Positions 43,624-52,313 of a stretch of DNA of 53,652 bases are shown piece by piece. The position numbers and the translations under genes are program-made. The stretch lies in NCBI GenBank assembly GCA_002773095.1, contig PFCG01000017.1, positions 1-53,652 of the forward strand, given 5' to 3'. The notes beneath the pieces are model-generated. The model was not told the origin of the DNA and did not search any database. It saw only the letters and a program-made list of their open reading frames with translations. This stretch comes from Candidatus Moranbacteria bacterium CG10_big_fil_rev_8_21_14_0_10_35_21 (GTDB lineage: Bacteria; Patescibacteriota; Minisyncoccia; Moranbacterales; UBA2206). Position 1 is the stretch's first letter, and each line of letters begins with the position of its first letter.

Positions 43624-43721
43624 CTATGGAAATATATTTTATTTTCACGTAGGGATTTTTCTTCAACCTAATTAAGGTTAAACAAAGGGCTCCCAGAGAA
43701 AATAAAGATATATTTCCATAG
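43624..43721. repeat. Inverted repeat between uppS and ispG
   Basis: Arms of about 23 bp, CTATGGAAATATAT... and its complement ending CCATAG, differ only by a small indel. They enclose an AACCT-AATTA-AGGTT hairpin. Total length is 98 bp, MITE-like. Confidence 0.65.
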
Positions 43722-43731
43722 CATAAAAAAA

Positions 43732-44787
43732 TTAGTATTTTTTAACTTCCTTTAAAAATTCTTTCAACAATTTTTTTTCATCCACCTTTTTGATAATCTG
43801 GCCATTTTTCATAATTAAACCTACCCCTCTTCCTCCCACAATCGCCAAATCAGCTTCTCGCGCTTCTCCAGGACCATTAACCACACAACCCATCACAGCC
43901 ACATGAATATCCTTATTTATCCCCACTAGGGCTTTTTCCACCTTTCCAGCTAATTCTATCAGATTTATTTCCGTTCGACCACAGGTAGGACAACTGGTAA
44001 CGGTGATGCCTTTTTTCCGAGCACCCACTGATTTTAAAATTTCCCAGCCTACCTTTACTTCTTCCACTGGATCAGCCGTGAGCGAAACTCGTAAAGTATC
44101 TCCAATTCCTTGATATAAAAGAATACCTAAACCGGCTGAAGACATAACTGTTCCCCGAAAAAGAGTTCCCGCTTCGGTTACGCCGATATGCAAAGGATAA
44201 TCTACTTTTTTGGAAAGTAGCTTATAGGCTTCTACCGTTCTTTCAATATCCGAAGCTTTCATAGAAATAGCAATATCGCGAAAATTATATTTTTCCAAAA
44301 TACGAATGTGTCGCATAGCTGATTCTACCATAGCCTTGGCTGTTACCTTCATTTTATATTTTTCCAAAATATCTTTCTCTAAAGAACCAGCATTCACTCC
44401 AATGCGAATAGGAATTTTTTTCTTTTTGGCCGCCAGCACCACTTTTTTTATTTTTTCTTCCGATCCGATATTGCCCGGATTAATCCTTAATTTATCCACT
44501 CCTTGTTTAATCGCTTCCAAAGCTAAGTCAGCTGAAAAATGAATATCCGCCACTAGAGGAATAGAAATGCCTTTCTTTATTTTTCCTAAAGCCTTAGCCG
44601 CTACCATATCTGGCACGGCTACTCGAATAATTTCACAGCCGGCTTTTTCCAATTTTTTTATTTGAGCAATAGTAGCTTTGGCATTCCGAGTGTCAGTGGT
44701 GCACATAGATTGAACAGAAATGGGGGCATCGCCTCCAATAAAAATATTGCCTACTTTTATTTTCCTGGTTTTTCTACATTTTATCAT
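43732..44787 (-). CDS. ispG: 4-hydroxy-3-methylbut-2-en-1-yl diphosphate synthase
   Basis: 351 aa GcpE/IspG, the penultimate MEP step and a [4Fe-4S] enzyme. The TIM-barrel part includes VPLVADIHFSADLALEA and KLRINPGNIG. The cluster ligands are in TSCPTCGRTEINL and VMGCVVNGPGEAREAD. It works just before IspH. Confidence 0.96.
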   Translation of the reverse strand: MIKCRKTRKIKVGNIFIGGDAPISVQSMCTTDTRNAKATIAQIKKLEKAGCEIIRVAVPDMVAAKALGKIKKGISIPLVADIHFSADLALEAIKQGVDKLRINPGNIGSEEKIKKVVLAAKKKKIPIRIGVNAGSLEKDILEKYKMKVTAKAMVESAMRHIRILEKYNFRDIAISMKASDIERTVEAYKLLSKKVDYPLHIGVTEAGTLFRGTVMSSAGLGILLYQGIGDTLRVSLTADPVEEVKVGWEILKSVGARKKGITVTSCPTCGRTEINLIELAGKVEKALVGINKDIHVAVMGCVVNGPGEAREADLAIVGGRGVGLIMKNGQIIKKVDEKKLLKEFLKEVKKY

Positions 44788-44797
44788 AATCGTAAAT

Positions 44798-45865
44798 TTA
44801 AAATTCTCTTTCAGCCATATAATCGGCTAGTCCTAATAAAAATTCCTTGGCTTCCGAATTAAATTCCATTTTTTCTAAGGAATCTTTTCCTTGAGCAATT
44901 AAATCTCGAGAAAGTTTTTGAGCATACTCAAGAGCACCGGTTTCCAGAATAATTGAACGAAATTTTTCTATATCAGCTGACTTAATATTTTTACTTCCTA
45001 GAAGAGCTTCCAAAATTTTCTTTTGAGCTGGCGTTCCTTTTTCTTTGGCTTTTTCCACCAAAAGAGTTTCTTTCCCACCTTTAATATCCGAACCAACTTC
45101 TTTACCTATTTTTTTCTCACTCCCAAAAATTCCTAAAATATCATCTTGGATTTGAAAGGCAATACCGATTGGAACTGCGAAAAGACTCAAGTTTTTTAAA
45201 AAATTTTCATCCGTTCCGCCTAAAATAGCTCCTAAATGTAATGGACCTTCTACTGTATAGCGAGCCGTTTTATATTCATACATTTTCAAGATTTCCTCCT
45301 CAGAAGCTTTTTGGCGATATTCAATATAAATATCTTTAGTTTGTCCAACCACAGTTAAGGAAACGATGTTCTGAAGTTTATAGAGAGCCTTCAAAATTAT
45401 TTTAGAATCAAAGGAAGAATTGAAAATTATTTGATTGCCTAATGCCCCTACCATATCGCCAATAATAATGGCCATCGAATTTCCAAAGTGATCAACAGAG
45501 TTCTTGGGAAATAATTTTTTTCCAATTTTTTCATAATGAAGATTAACTGTTTCCATTCCGTGTCTTTTACCATCGCGATCAATAATATCATCGTGAATTA
45601 GTAAAAACATATGAATCAATTCAATACTAACGGCCGTTTTCAAAATTTTCTCCTTTTCTTTTCCACCAGCCGCCAAATAACCATAGAACATAAAAGCCGG
45701 ACGAAGCCTTTTCCCGCCAGCTAAAATTATTTTTTTGACATAGCGAAGAGAATCAGTAGTAATTAAATCGATTTTAGCGACTTCTTTTATGGTCGCATCA
45801 AAATAATCCTCAATCTCTTTGTCAATTTTTTTCTTGAAATCTGCTAGTTCTTTTTTTACATCCAT
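44798..45865 (-). CDS. Polyprenyl (geranylgeranyl/farnesyl) diphosphate synthase
   Basis: 355 aa from the ATG at 45865; a longer frame to 45901 contains the promoter and is rejected. The first Asp-rich motif is HDDIIDRDG and the second is QIQDDILGIFG, with GGKRLRPAF and SIELIHMFLLIHDD. It makes the all-trans allylic diphosphate that UppS extends. Two bulky residues before the first motif suggest short products, but chain length is uncertain. Confidence 0.92.
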   Translation of the reverse strand: MDVKKELADFKKKIDKEIEDYFDATIKEVAKIDLITTDSLRYVKKIILAGGKRLRPAFMFYGYLAAGGKEKEKILKTAVSIELIHMFLLIHDDIIDRDGKRHGMETVNLHYEKIGKKLFPKNSVDHFGNSMAIIIGDMVGALGNQIIFNSSFDSKIILKALYKLQNIVSLTVVGQTKDIYIEYRQKASEEEILKMYEYKTARYTVEGPLHLGAILGGTDENFLKNLSLFAVPIGIAFQIQDDILGIFGSEKKIGKEVGSDIKGGKETLLVEKAKEKGTPAQKKILEALLGSKNIKSADIEKFRSIILETGALEYAQKLSRDLIAQGKDSLEKMEFNSEAKEFLLGLADYMAEREF

Positions 45866-45872
45866 AGTCTCA

Positions 45873-45901
45873 ATTATATCTCTTTGATGGTATATCATCA
45901 A
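45873..45901 (-). promoter_or_regulatory. Promoter for the polyprenyl synthase gene (leaderless)
   Basis: TTGATG (45896-45901), a 17-nt spacer and TATAAT (45873-45878), with 7 nt to the ATG at 45865. This decides the start codon. Confidence 0.65.
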
Positions 45902-45940
45902 CTTTCAATTAGCAAGAAGCTAGAGAATATTACTCAATAT

Positions 45941-45968
45941 TTCCATTCGCTGATTTTTTTGCTATTAT
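45941..45968 (+). promoter_or_regulatory. Orphan + strand promoter
   Basis: TTCCAT, 16 nt, TATTAT with the TTTTTTTGCTAT context also seen at the MNT promoter; an AAGGAGG site follows at 45994-46000. Confidence 0.45.
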
Positions 45969-46004
45969 TGACTTTATGTAACGGTTATTTAAAAAGGAGG
46001 TTAA

Positions 46005-46118
46005 ATGAAAAAATATTTTCGTTTAATAAAAAGATTTTGCACTGCCGCCGTTTCGATTTCTCGGAACTCTCCTCCAAAGGCGGACAAGAAAAACAGAAAA
46101 TTTTCTTTTCCTTTTTGA
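46005..46118 (+). pseudogene. Truncated + strand ORF cut by the palindromic element
   Basis: 37 codons, MKKYFRLIKRFCTAAVSIS..., with an ideal AAGGAGG 4 nt before the ATG. From about codon 13 the coding sequence is the palindromic element, so only the true N terminus (a Lys/Arg-rich start) survives. It is probably a gene disrupted by the insertion. Confidence 0.45.
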
Positions 46119-46190
46119 AAAAAATTTGGGCGCGCGACATCAAAAAAATGTAGAGAAAATTTTTCTGTTTTGGAGTTCCGAAAATTCGGA
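46042..46190. repeat. Long palindromic element, copy A
   Basis: The 81-bp core (46094-46174) is almost identical (two differences) to 53381-53461 in the same orientation. The right arm (GTTTTGGAGTTCCGAAAATT and on to about 46190) is intact. The left arm (CCGCCGTTTCGATTTCTCGG...) is degraded. A full unit would fold into a hairpin of about 160 nt. Confidence 0.75.
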
Positions 46191-46307
46191 ACGGCGGAAA
46201 GCGGAGCTACGCTAAATTTTATAATAAGGTAAGCGTGCTTGTCCCGCCCAACCCAACGCGCACGCTTAAACTAATATAACTCCCATTTACGAAATATGCA
46301 ATAGTTC

Positions 46308-47471
46308 CTACTTAATTTTAACAGCAATTGCATCTATTTCAAATAACAAATTATCTCGACAAATATCAGCATATACCGGAACAAACGGAATGTCTTTTAA
46401 TTTTGAATTTGCAATAAACTTTTTAAAATCAGTGTAAGCCTTTTTATTTTTGCAATATGCGGTAGCTATTACAATATCGCTAAGGCAAGATTTTTTGGTT
46501 CTCAATAATGATCTGATGCTTTTTAAAGTTTGCGCTATTTGCCCCGCTGCATCATCTAGACAAACAGTTTTTCCATTATTATCAATACTTGCTGTTCCAG
46601 AAATATACAGCGTTTCGGAGTTCTCTATTTTTACTGCCATTCCTCTTGAAAATAATGATCCATATTCTCGCGCCTCATTTTGACAAGTATTTTTCATTAC
46701 AGAAACAATGCATCTTGATGTTTTGGATATCAAAGTTAAAACATCTATAAAAATTTCTTCTTTCTCATTTCGTTTTCCCTGAATTCCTGTGCTGGCTGGC
46801 AAGTATTTTTTATTTTTACCAATTAAGCCAAACTCCTGAAAACATTTGGATCTTGCCTTATTAAATTCCGCATACCAATCGAGGATCTTTGGCATATAAA
46901 TCCAGGTGCGAATAACATTATTCATCTTATAACCATTGCTAGATAAAATATTCTTTATTTCAAAAAATGCATGTTCGGCTTGCTCACCTAGAGCAAGACC
47001 TTTTCTTTTTTGTGAACCAGAAATTCCCACAAGAAATATTTCCTTGAAATCGGCTGTTTCAAGAATTCTGCCGATAGATTCACCGCCAAAAAATACTGTT
47101 TTTGTTTTTACACTATTATTTTTTGCAATAACGCCGATGATTTGTATCCCTGCGATTATGCCGCCAACGCAAGGAGCACCCTCAATGAAAGTAAAGGGAA
47201 TGATATTTTCAGCAGGAAATAACTTTTTTATTAATCTATTTCTAATAGCAGTCGTCCTATTTCTCTTGGATAATGCCCCGTGAATTTTTTCTTGTAAGAT
47301 CCGAATGCCCTTATCTTTTAGTTGCTGATATATCTCGGAAAATAAATTACTAATCTGTGAATCGTCTTTAACGGCAACATTAAAAATCACGCTCATATAA
47401 ACAATTTTATATCCGCTATGTTCAATTTCCTGAATTTTAATGGATGCTTTTTCCCCTAGTTCAATTAACAT
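46308..47471 (-). CDS. Chorismatase (FkbO/Hyg5/XanB2)-like, double RidA-fold protein
   Basis: 387 aa. The N-terminal half has FIEGAPCVGGIIAGIQIIGV (near 93-114). The middle has IRTWIYMPKILDWYAEFNKAR and LPASTGIQG. The C-terminal half has SRGMAVKIENSETLYISGTASIDN and ICRDNLLFEIDAIAV. The order (YMPRI, PASTGI, SGTASI, CRxxLLxEI) is that of chorismatases, which hydrolyse chorismate to hydroxybenzoates or dihydroxycyclohexadienoate, rather than of single-domain RidA. A RidA-type deaminase is the alternative. It is last in the seven-gene operon. Confidence 0.65.
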   Translation of the reverse strand: MLIELGEKASIKIQEIEHSGYKIVYMSVIFNVAVKDDSQISNLFSEIYQQLKDKGIRILQEKIHGALSKRNRTTAIRNRLIKKLFPAENIIPFTFIEGAPCVGGIIAGIQIIGVIAKNNSVKTKTVFFGGESIGRILETADFKEIFLVGISGSQKRKGLALGEQAEHAFFEIKNILSSNGYKMNNVIRTWIYMPKILDWYAEFNKARSKCFQEFGLIGKNKKYLPASTGIQGKRNEKEEIFIDVLTLISKTSRCIVSVMKNTCQNEAREYGSLFSRGMAVKIENSETLYISGTASIDNNGKTVCLDDAAGQIAQTLKSIRSLLRTKKSCLSDIVIATAYCKNKKAYTDFKKFIANSKLKDIPFVPVYADICRDNLLFEIDAIAVKIK

Positions 47472-47480
47472 ATAACTTAT

Positions 47481-48797
47481 TTACCAATTTGTATCATTTG
47501 AAGTTAGCATATGATTAGCGCACATATGAGTAAAAAACAGATCTTTAATAAATTCTGCTTTTTCACTTGCTATATCAATAATTTGGAAAGAATGGTTGGT
47601 CTGCACATAAAGTTTTTCACCGTCCGGCGAAGGAGATATCGTTCCCACGCGACACTGTCTTTTTCCAAAAAACCCGGCGTTATTTTGTATTTCAAATTTT
47701 CGTATCAACTTCATATTTTCCGCATCCGCGATAAAAATAAAGTTTGGGGATCCGATAGCTGCTAATATTTTTTGTCCTCTGTGACTGAAAATATGAACAT
47801 TGGTTAATCTGAATAAATCTGGCTCTGTAAATACGGCCATTTCTTCTGGACCATTTTCAGTGAGTTTGTATTTATAGACGGAAGCAGGTCCGCGGAAATC
47901 AATATCGTAGGAAGCATTCCAAAGAGCTTTAAAAATATTGCTGTGCTTAAATTGAAAGTTGTGGCTTGAAAAATAAACAATATTTTGATCATTCGGGTCA
48001 AATTGAGCGTGAGCCGCTACAATAAAACGAGAGATTATCCATTGTTTTTTATTTTTCAAGTCTAAAATAAGAACCTTAGAGGGAATAATATTATTTTTAT
48101 CATCCACAAACATTCCCAACTCACAAGCCACGCAATATTGCTTATTATTGTTCACAATAATATCATGCATGTAATCCGAAAAGTTTCCTTTCCACATTTC
48201 CTCAATGTTTTCGTCATTAATCCTGCGCCTAGTGATTCTAGACGATACTTCATAGAATGGATTTTCTGTCTTTTTCAGTGAATCCGCGAGAGAATATGAC
48301 ATCTGATATAGTTCCCTTTTTTCCGGATCAAGCCACTGCTGAGAACCAAAAATATAATCATCGTCTGCGATTTTATATTCAACTGTCATTTTTTTGCAAT
48401 CAACAATTAAATATCCAAAATACGACCAAAGATTTATTATAAAACATCCGTCTTCCAATGCTGTAACTGCATGAGGAACAGTCATTATAGCCATTTGTTC
48501 CAAAGAATTAAATCCATAATGATATTTTCCCAATAATAACTTAATCACGGATTGATTTGGATATTTTTTATTCAAAACTTTCTTCAAATTATTCAAGCCT
48601 AGTTTTATGATATCCTTATGACTTATTTCAACGCAAAATCCTTCGTAATTTTTGAAATTATAAAAATAATAAGCATGCTTACTGTATTTAGATATCCAGC
48701 TTCCCTTGACGGTTGGCACAACTACCGAATGATTACCTGATGGTTTCAGTGGTAAAGTAAATTTTTCAATCTTTGCCTTAACTTTGTATGTTTTCAT
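47481..48797 (-). CDS. Predicted beta-propeller protein of unknown function
   Basis: 438 aa from the ATG at 48797; the longer frame needs a TTG overlapping the methyltransferase gene. There is no signal peptide. Repeated strand patterns (FIINLWSYFGYLIVDCKK, VLILDLKNKKQW, NFIFIADAENMKLIRKF, HSFQIIDIASEK) suggest propeller blades. Regularly placed His (PHAVTALED, YMHDIIV, AHAQFDPND, NVHIFSHRG) recall metal-binding propellers such as carotenoid oxygenases, but their motifs are not matched. It lies 8 bp after the methyltransferase gene. Confidence 0.5.
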   Translation of the reverse strand: MKTYKVKAKIEKFTLPLKPSGNHSVVVPTVKGSWISKYSKHAYYFYNFKNYEGFCVEISHKDIIKLGLNNLKKVLNKKYPNQSVIKLLLGKYHYGFNSLEQMAIMTVPHAVTALEDGCFIINLWSYFGYLIVDCKKMTVEYKIADDDYIFGSQQWLDPEKRELYQMSYSLADSLKKTENPFYEVSSRITRRRINDENIEEMWKGNFSDYMHDIIVNNNKQYCVACELGMFVDDKNNIIPSKVLILDLKNKKQWIISRFIVAAHAQFDPNDQNIVYFSSHNFQFKHSNIFKALWNASYDIDFRGPASVYKYKLTENGPEEMAVFTEPDLFRLTNVHIFSHRGQKILAAIGSPNFIFIADAENMKLIRKFEIQNNAGFFGKRQCRVGTISPSPDGEKLYVQTNHSFQIIDIASEKAEFIKDLFFTHMCANHMLTSNDTNW

Positions 48798-48805
48798 AAA
48801 ACTTT

Positions 48806-49456
48806 CTACCAAATTAGCGGGATCATTTTTCTAACTTTTTTGCAATATTCAGAATATTTTATTCCAAAAATATCCATCAGAACAGCTTCCTCAAAATATA
48901 TGCGCCGAGTAAATGCGATAATTAGAACAATAAAATTTATAGCCACCGAAAACCATGCGTGTAAAAATAGAGCGCTAAAAGTATATGTTAATAATGCGCC
49001 AGCATATCCCGGGTGTCTCAAGAAACGAAATGGCCCTGTTTTAATTAAATTCTTACTTGTTTTGCGATCAATGTGCCAAGTGAATTGGCCTCCCAGCGTT
49101 GTAACCGCCCAAGAGCGTAGAATTAGCCCCACAAGCATTACTACTAACGCTATTGTAGTTATATAATCCCAATGCATGCTTTCCGGAAAACGTAGATATG
49201 TAGCTTCTGCAATAGTAATTATTTGGGTTATATAAATTGACCAGATTATTTGTAGGGCAGTCCCGCGATCTTCTTTGTCAACTGACTTTTTGAAAGGATT
49301 ATAGCTTGGCTGGAAAAACGAAGCAACTATACCAATTATTGCCATAATCCAAAGCTGTGGTGTATCAAGCATTTGTAAGTTTCCCACAATAGGCAAAATA
49401 ACAACTGTCGCAACAACTATTATCCCTAATAATATTTTTTGTGTATACAATTTCAT
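48806..49456 (-). CDS. Isoprenylcysteine carboxyl methyltransferase-like membrane enzyme
   Basis: 216 aa with about five TM segments. The C-terminal SAM-binding region is diagnostic: KTGPFRFLRHPGYAGALLTYTFSAL followed by RRIYFEEAVLMDIFGIKYSEYCKKVRKMIPLIW. ICMT/PEMT family members methylate carboxylates or lipid amines in the membrane. It overlaps GH3 by 4 bp (ATGA). In this context a small carboxylic acid or lipid-linked product is more likely than a prenylated protein (inference). Confidence 0.85.
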   Translation of the reverse strand: MKLYTQKILLGIIVVATVVILPIVGNLQMLDTPQLWIMAIIGIVASFFQPSYNPFKKSVDKEDRGTALQIIWSIYITQIITIAEATYLRFPESMHWDYITTIALVVMLVGLILRSWAVTTLGGQFTWHIDRKTSKNLIKTGPFRFLRHPGYAGALLTYTFSALFLHAWFSVAINFIVLIIAFTRRIYFEEAVLMDIFGIKYSEYCKKVRKMIPLIW

Positions 49457-51141
49457 AATCCGATAGATTTTTTTATATGCCTAGTATCCAGGTGATGTGG
49501 AGAAGCACTCAACTGCTTCCATTTATATTGCGTATCTCTTTGACCAGACTTAACGCTATCTTTTAATATTTCATCCTCCCATTTATCATCCATAATATGT
49601 AAGCATGGTTTTTCGAGTCTGCCGGATCGTCTTTTTTGTCCATACTCAATATTGAAGATTGACAATAACTCGTCTAATTTTGGAATCAGAACGTCTGACA
49701 AAAAGATATCAGTCGGCTCTGAATTAATTTTTAGGAAAACATCATACCTATTTTTTTGTAGATTAGACACTGCTCGAAACTGTTGAACATCCAAATGATA
49801 TTGCGATTTTATTTTGTTTATCGCTAATATAAATTGATTCACATGCATTTTTTCTCCGGTTATATTAGTCATGTCTTGTCCCTTAGAAACAAATGCCACT
49901 TCAGGAGTATTTTTATAATAACCCGTTACCTCAACAATATCACTTATGTTATACCGAAAAAGTCCGCTCGTTGTGGTTAAAAGAACAAAATAACGCTTTC
50001 CGATTTCAAGCTCATGACTCAATAGCACGGATGGATTTTTGCCATTTATTTTTTCCTCGGGTATAAATTCATAAAAATTATTTTGAATCGCTAAAATACC
50101 TGAGGAACAATTATCTTCGTACGGCATCGAGATACTGCCTTCACTGGCCAGTAGGCCAGGATCCCTTTTTACAACATTTTTTCCATAAAATTTATCTAAA
50201 AATTCCGCTTGAAATCCCGCGCTTCCACCAAGCCAGCACCCAATCAACTTTAACTCTGGCCAACATCTCAAAGGAATAAGGCGATCATAATTTTTTAATA
50301 TTTGATCAAGAAAACTTGCTCTTTTTGGATCGGGTTTTATTTGGGATTGAATCTTTTTTATTATCTCCAAGTCCTTTTCATTCGGATTAAAATTCAACTG
50401 CGTATCCAATAATTTCCCTTCGCGAATTGAGCGAACTATTATGTCTTGGTGTTTTATGCCAATTTCTGCCAAGCGTATCAATGTGCTTGGATTTGGAGTA
50501 ATAATAAAAGAGATATCTGAAGCAAGCGCCATTCTCATAATTAAATAATATTTCAGTTCATAGTCTTCAATTTCCGAAACTATATATGGTATAACATAGG
50601 AGCGTGCCAATGCCCAAGGAAGATTTTTGTATATCATTCCAGAGGCACAACCGCAAGGAATACCTGATAGAGTATGTCCTTCAATCGCAGAGCCAGTAAT
50701 TCCTAAAATACCCCTATTTAACAATGCTGGATGATTCTTGGATACTCGATACAACCATTGGGTCATAAGTTTGACTGTAAGTTTTTGAGATTCATGAGTA
50801 ATAGGAATATATTTCGGCACCCCGCTGGTTCCGCTGGTTACATTAAACATTAGATGCTTATCTCGGGTTAAAATATTCTCTTTTCCATTAATAATCTTAT
50901 TTACAAGTGGCTCCAAGTTTTCATAATCTTGAATTGGAATTTTATTCTGAAAATCCATCTCACTGCGAATATCCGAAAAATTATGCAATTTTCCAAACTC
51001 CGTTTTTGCATTTTTGTTCAATATATCAAGCAATAATTTTCGTTGGGTTAAGCGAGGATTTGCAACTGCGCCCTCAAACGATTTATATAATCTTTTTCCT
51101 GCTAAATATATTGCCGTTTTCGCTAAAATACTGTTTCGCAT
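49453..51141 (-). CDS. GH3-family acyl-adenylating (acyl-amido synthetase-like) enzyme
   Basis: 562 aa, the length of plant and bacterial GH3 proteins. The ATP/AMP motif TSGTSGVPKYIPIT is at residues 102-115. Later GH3 landmarks are WPELKLIGCWLGGSAGF, the SEGSISMPYE loop and SHELEIGKRYFVLLTTTSGLFRYNISDIVEVTGYY, which closes the adenylation site. GH3 enzymes join carboxylates such as IAA, jasmonate or 4-substituted benzoates to amino acids. Bacterial substrates are mostly unknown. It starts 5 bp after the enolase-superfamily gene. Confidence 0.9.
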   Translation of the reverse strand: MRNSILAKTAIYLAGKRLYKSFEGAVANPRLTQRKLLLDILNKNAKTEFGKLHNFSDIRSEMDFQNKIPIQDYENLEPLVNKIINGKENILTRDKHLMFNVTSGTSGVPKYIPITHESQKLTVKLMTQWLYRVSKNHPALLNRGILGITGSAIEGHTLSGIPCGCASGMIYKNLPWALARSYVIPYIVSEIEDYELKYYLIMRMALASDISFIITPNPSTLIRLAEIGIKHQDIIVRSIREGKLLDTQLNFNPNEKDLEIIKKIQSQIKPDPKRASFLDQILKNYDRLIPLRCWPELKLIGCWLGGSAGFQAEFLDKFYGKNVVKRDPGLLASEGSISMPYEDNCSSGILAIQNNFYEFIPEEKINGKNPSVLLSHELEIGKRYFVLLTTTSGLFRYNISDIVEVTGYYKNTPEVAFVSKGQDMTNITGEKMHVNQFILAINKIKSQYHLDVQQFRAVSNLQKNRYDVFLKINSEPTDIFLSDVLIPKLDELLSIFNIEYGQKRRSGRLEKPCLHIMDDKWEDEILKDSVKSGQRDTQYKWKQLSASPHHLDTRHIKKSIGL

Positions 51142-51146
51142 ATTTT

Positions 51147-52307
51147 TTACTTTTTAGCCAGCACAATGATTTTGCTGGAATATTTAGACAAAATTTTATC
51201 ATCAATTTCAATTCCCAAACCATAACCTTTCAAAAGTGGCGCTTTTCCACCACGACCAAAATGTATCTCTTTTTTAGATATATCCTCAGCAAGTAAGAAG
51301 CTGCCAAATGATCCTTCTACAAACTCTGCATTGTTAAAATATGCGGCCAAAAAACGGCTGGCTACCGAAAGGATTGCAGTCTCACCAGCAAGACAACCTA
51401 GTTGTAATTTTAGTCCTGCCAATTCGGCCATTTTCGCAATTTCTAATGTCCTTGAAATCCCGCCTAATTTTGAAATGCGAAGATTAAAATAATCGCAAGC
51501 TTCATGTTTAATGAGATTTTTAGCGTCCGCAATAGTCACAAGTGATTCATCGGCCATAGTAGGTATTGAAATATTATCTTTTACTTTTTTGAAGTCATGA
51601 TAGTTGCTCCTTTTAATCGGCTGCTCAATACAGCTAATATTATATTGCTCGAGAATTGTTAGTGCCTTAATTGCCTTTTTTATTGTATATGCACCGTTTG
51701 CATCTAATCGTATAGAGCAAGTGTTTCCTAAAATATTTCGTATTTTTTCTATGCGAATTCGGTCATCATTATTGCCAATTTTTATTTTAATTTGCTTGAT
51801 ACCCAATTCTTTATATTTTTTTGCCAAAATTTCAGAATCCTTAATAGACCCTAGTCCAATTACTCCGCTATAGATAACGCTTTGTCGCTTTGGCCTTAAT
51901 AAATCAGAGAGTGATTTTTTTTGTTGTTTTAATAAACAATCTATGATGGCTAATTCCATCGCTCCTATAGCTGAATGCCAGGCGATGACACCCTTTGTTT
52001 TGCGATTTGGCAGACTATTTTTAATTTGAGCCAATGCTTTAATGGGGTCTCCGCCAAGTTTAATATCCGAATATTCCATACTGGAAATTTTTGGCCATAA
52101 AACTTTCTCTATATATTTAACCGCAGTTTGTATTTTTTCGCCTGTCACATAAAAACGGGGAGCTCCCTCCCCGTAACCGACAATTCCATTTTTCGTCATT
52201 AATCTAACAATTATCGACTCAGAAGTTTTTCTCACTTTCGTACTGTGGCGGAAAGTTCTTCTAAATGGAATCTTTATTATAAAAATAGTTGCGGATTGAA
52301 TTTTCAT
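51147..52307 (-). CDS. Enolase-superfamily enzyme, muconate lactonising subgroup
   Basis: 386 aa. The catalytic Lys pair is KIKIG (174/176), metal ligands Asp202 (RLDANGAY), Glu228 (IEQP) and Asp253 (ADES), and the second catalytic Lys is Lys280 (NLRISKLGG). This is the pattern of dipeptide epimerases, o-succinylbenzoate synthase and muconate cycloisomerase. Next to a GH3 enzyme, epimerisation of an amino-acid conjugate or dipeptide is attractive but unproven. It is third in the operon. Confidence 0.88.
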   Translation of the reverse strand: MKIQSATIFIIKIPFRRTFRHSTKVRKTSESIIVRLMTKNGIVGYGEGAPRFYVTGEKIQTAVKYIEKVLWPKISSMEYSDIKLGGDPIKALAQIKNSLPNRKTKGVIAWHSAIGAMELAIIDCLLKQQKKSLSDLLRPKRQSVIYSGVIGLGSIKDSEILAKKYKELGIKQIKIKIGNNDDRIRIEKIRNILGNTCSIRLDANGAYTIKKAIKALTILEQYNISCIEQPIKRSNYHDFKKVKDNISIPTMADESLVTIADAKNLIKHEACDYFNLRISKLGGISRTLEIAKMAELAGLKLQLGCLAGETAILSVASRFLAAYFNNAEFVEGSFGSFLLAEDISKKEIHFGRGGKAPLLKGYGLGIEIDDKILSKYSSKIIVLAKK

Positions 52308-52313
52308 AAAAGT

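Larger units (their letters stand above)
45902..46307. other. Left boundary of the accessory island
   Basis: 406 bp between the polyprenyl synthase promoter and the island operon. It holds a + strand promoter, a Shine-Dalgarno and a truncated ORF; the long palindromic element (46042-46190); and a 9-bp stem TAAGCGTGC/GCACGCTTA at 46230-46268 downstream of the operon. Confidence 0.6.

Noticed and set aside
45866-45901. N-terminal extension of the polyprenyl synthase
   Set aside because: Contains a full promoter; the family begins at the following Met.
47481-48797. Carotenoid oxygenase assignment for the propeller-like protein
   Set aside because: The four iron-binding His contexts of that family (such as the IHDFAIT and HPKxD patterns) are not matched.
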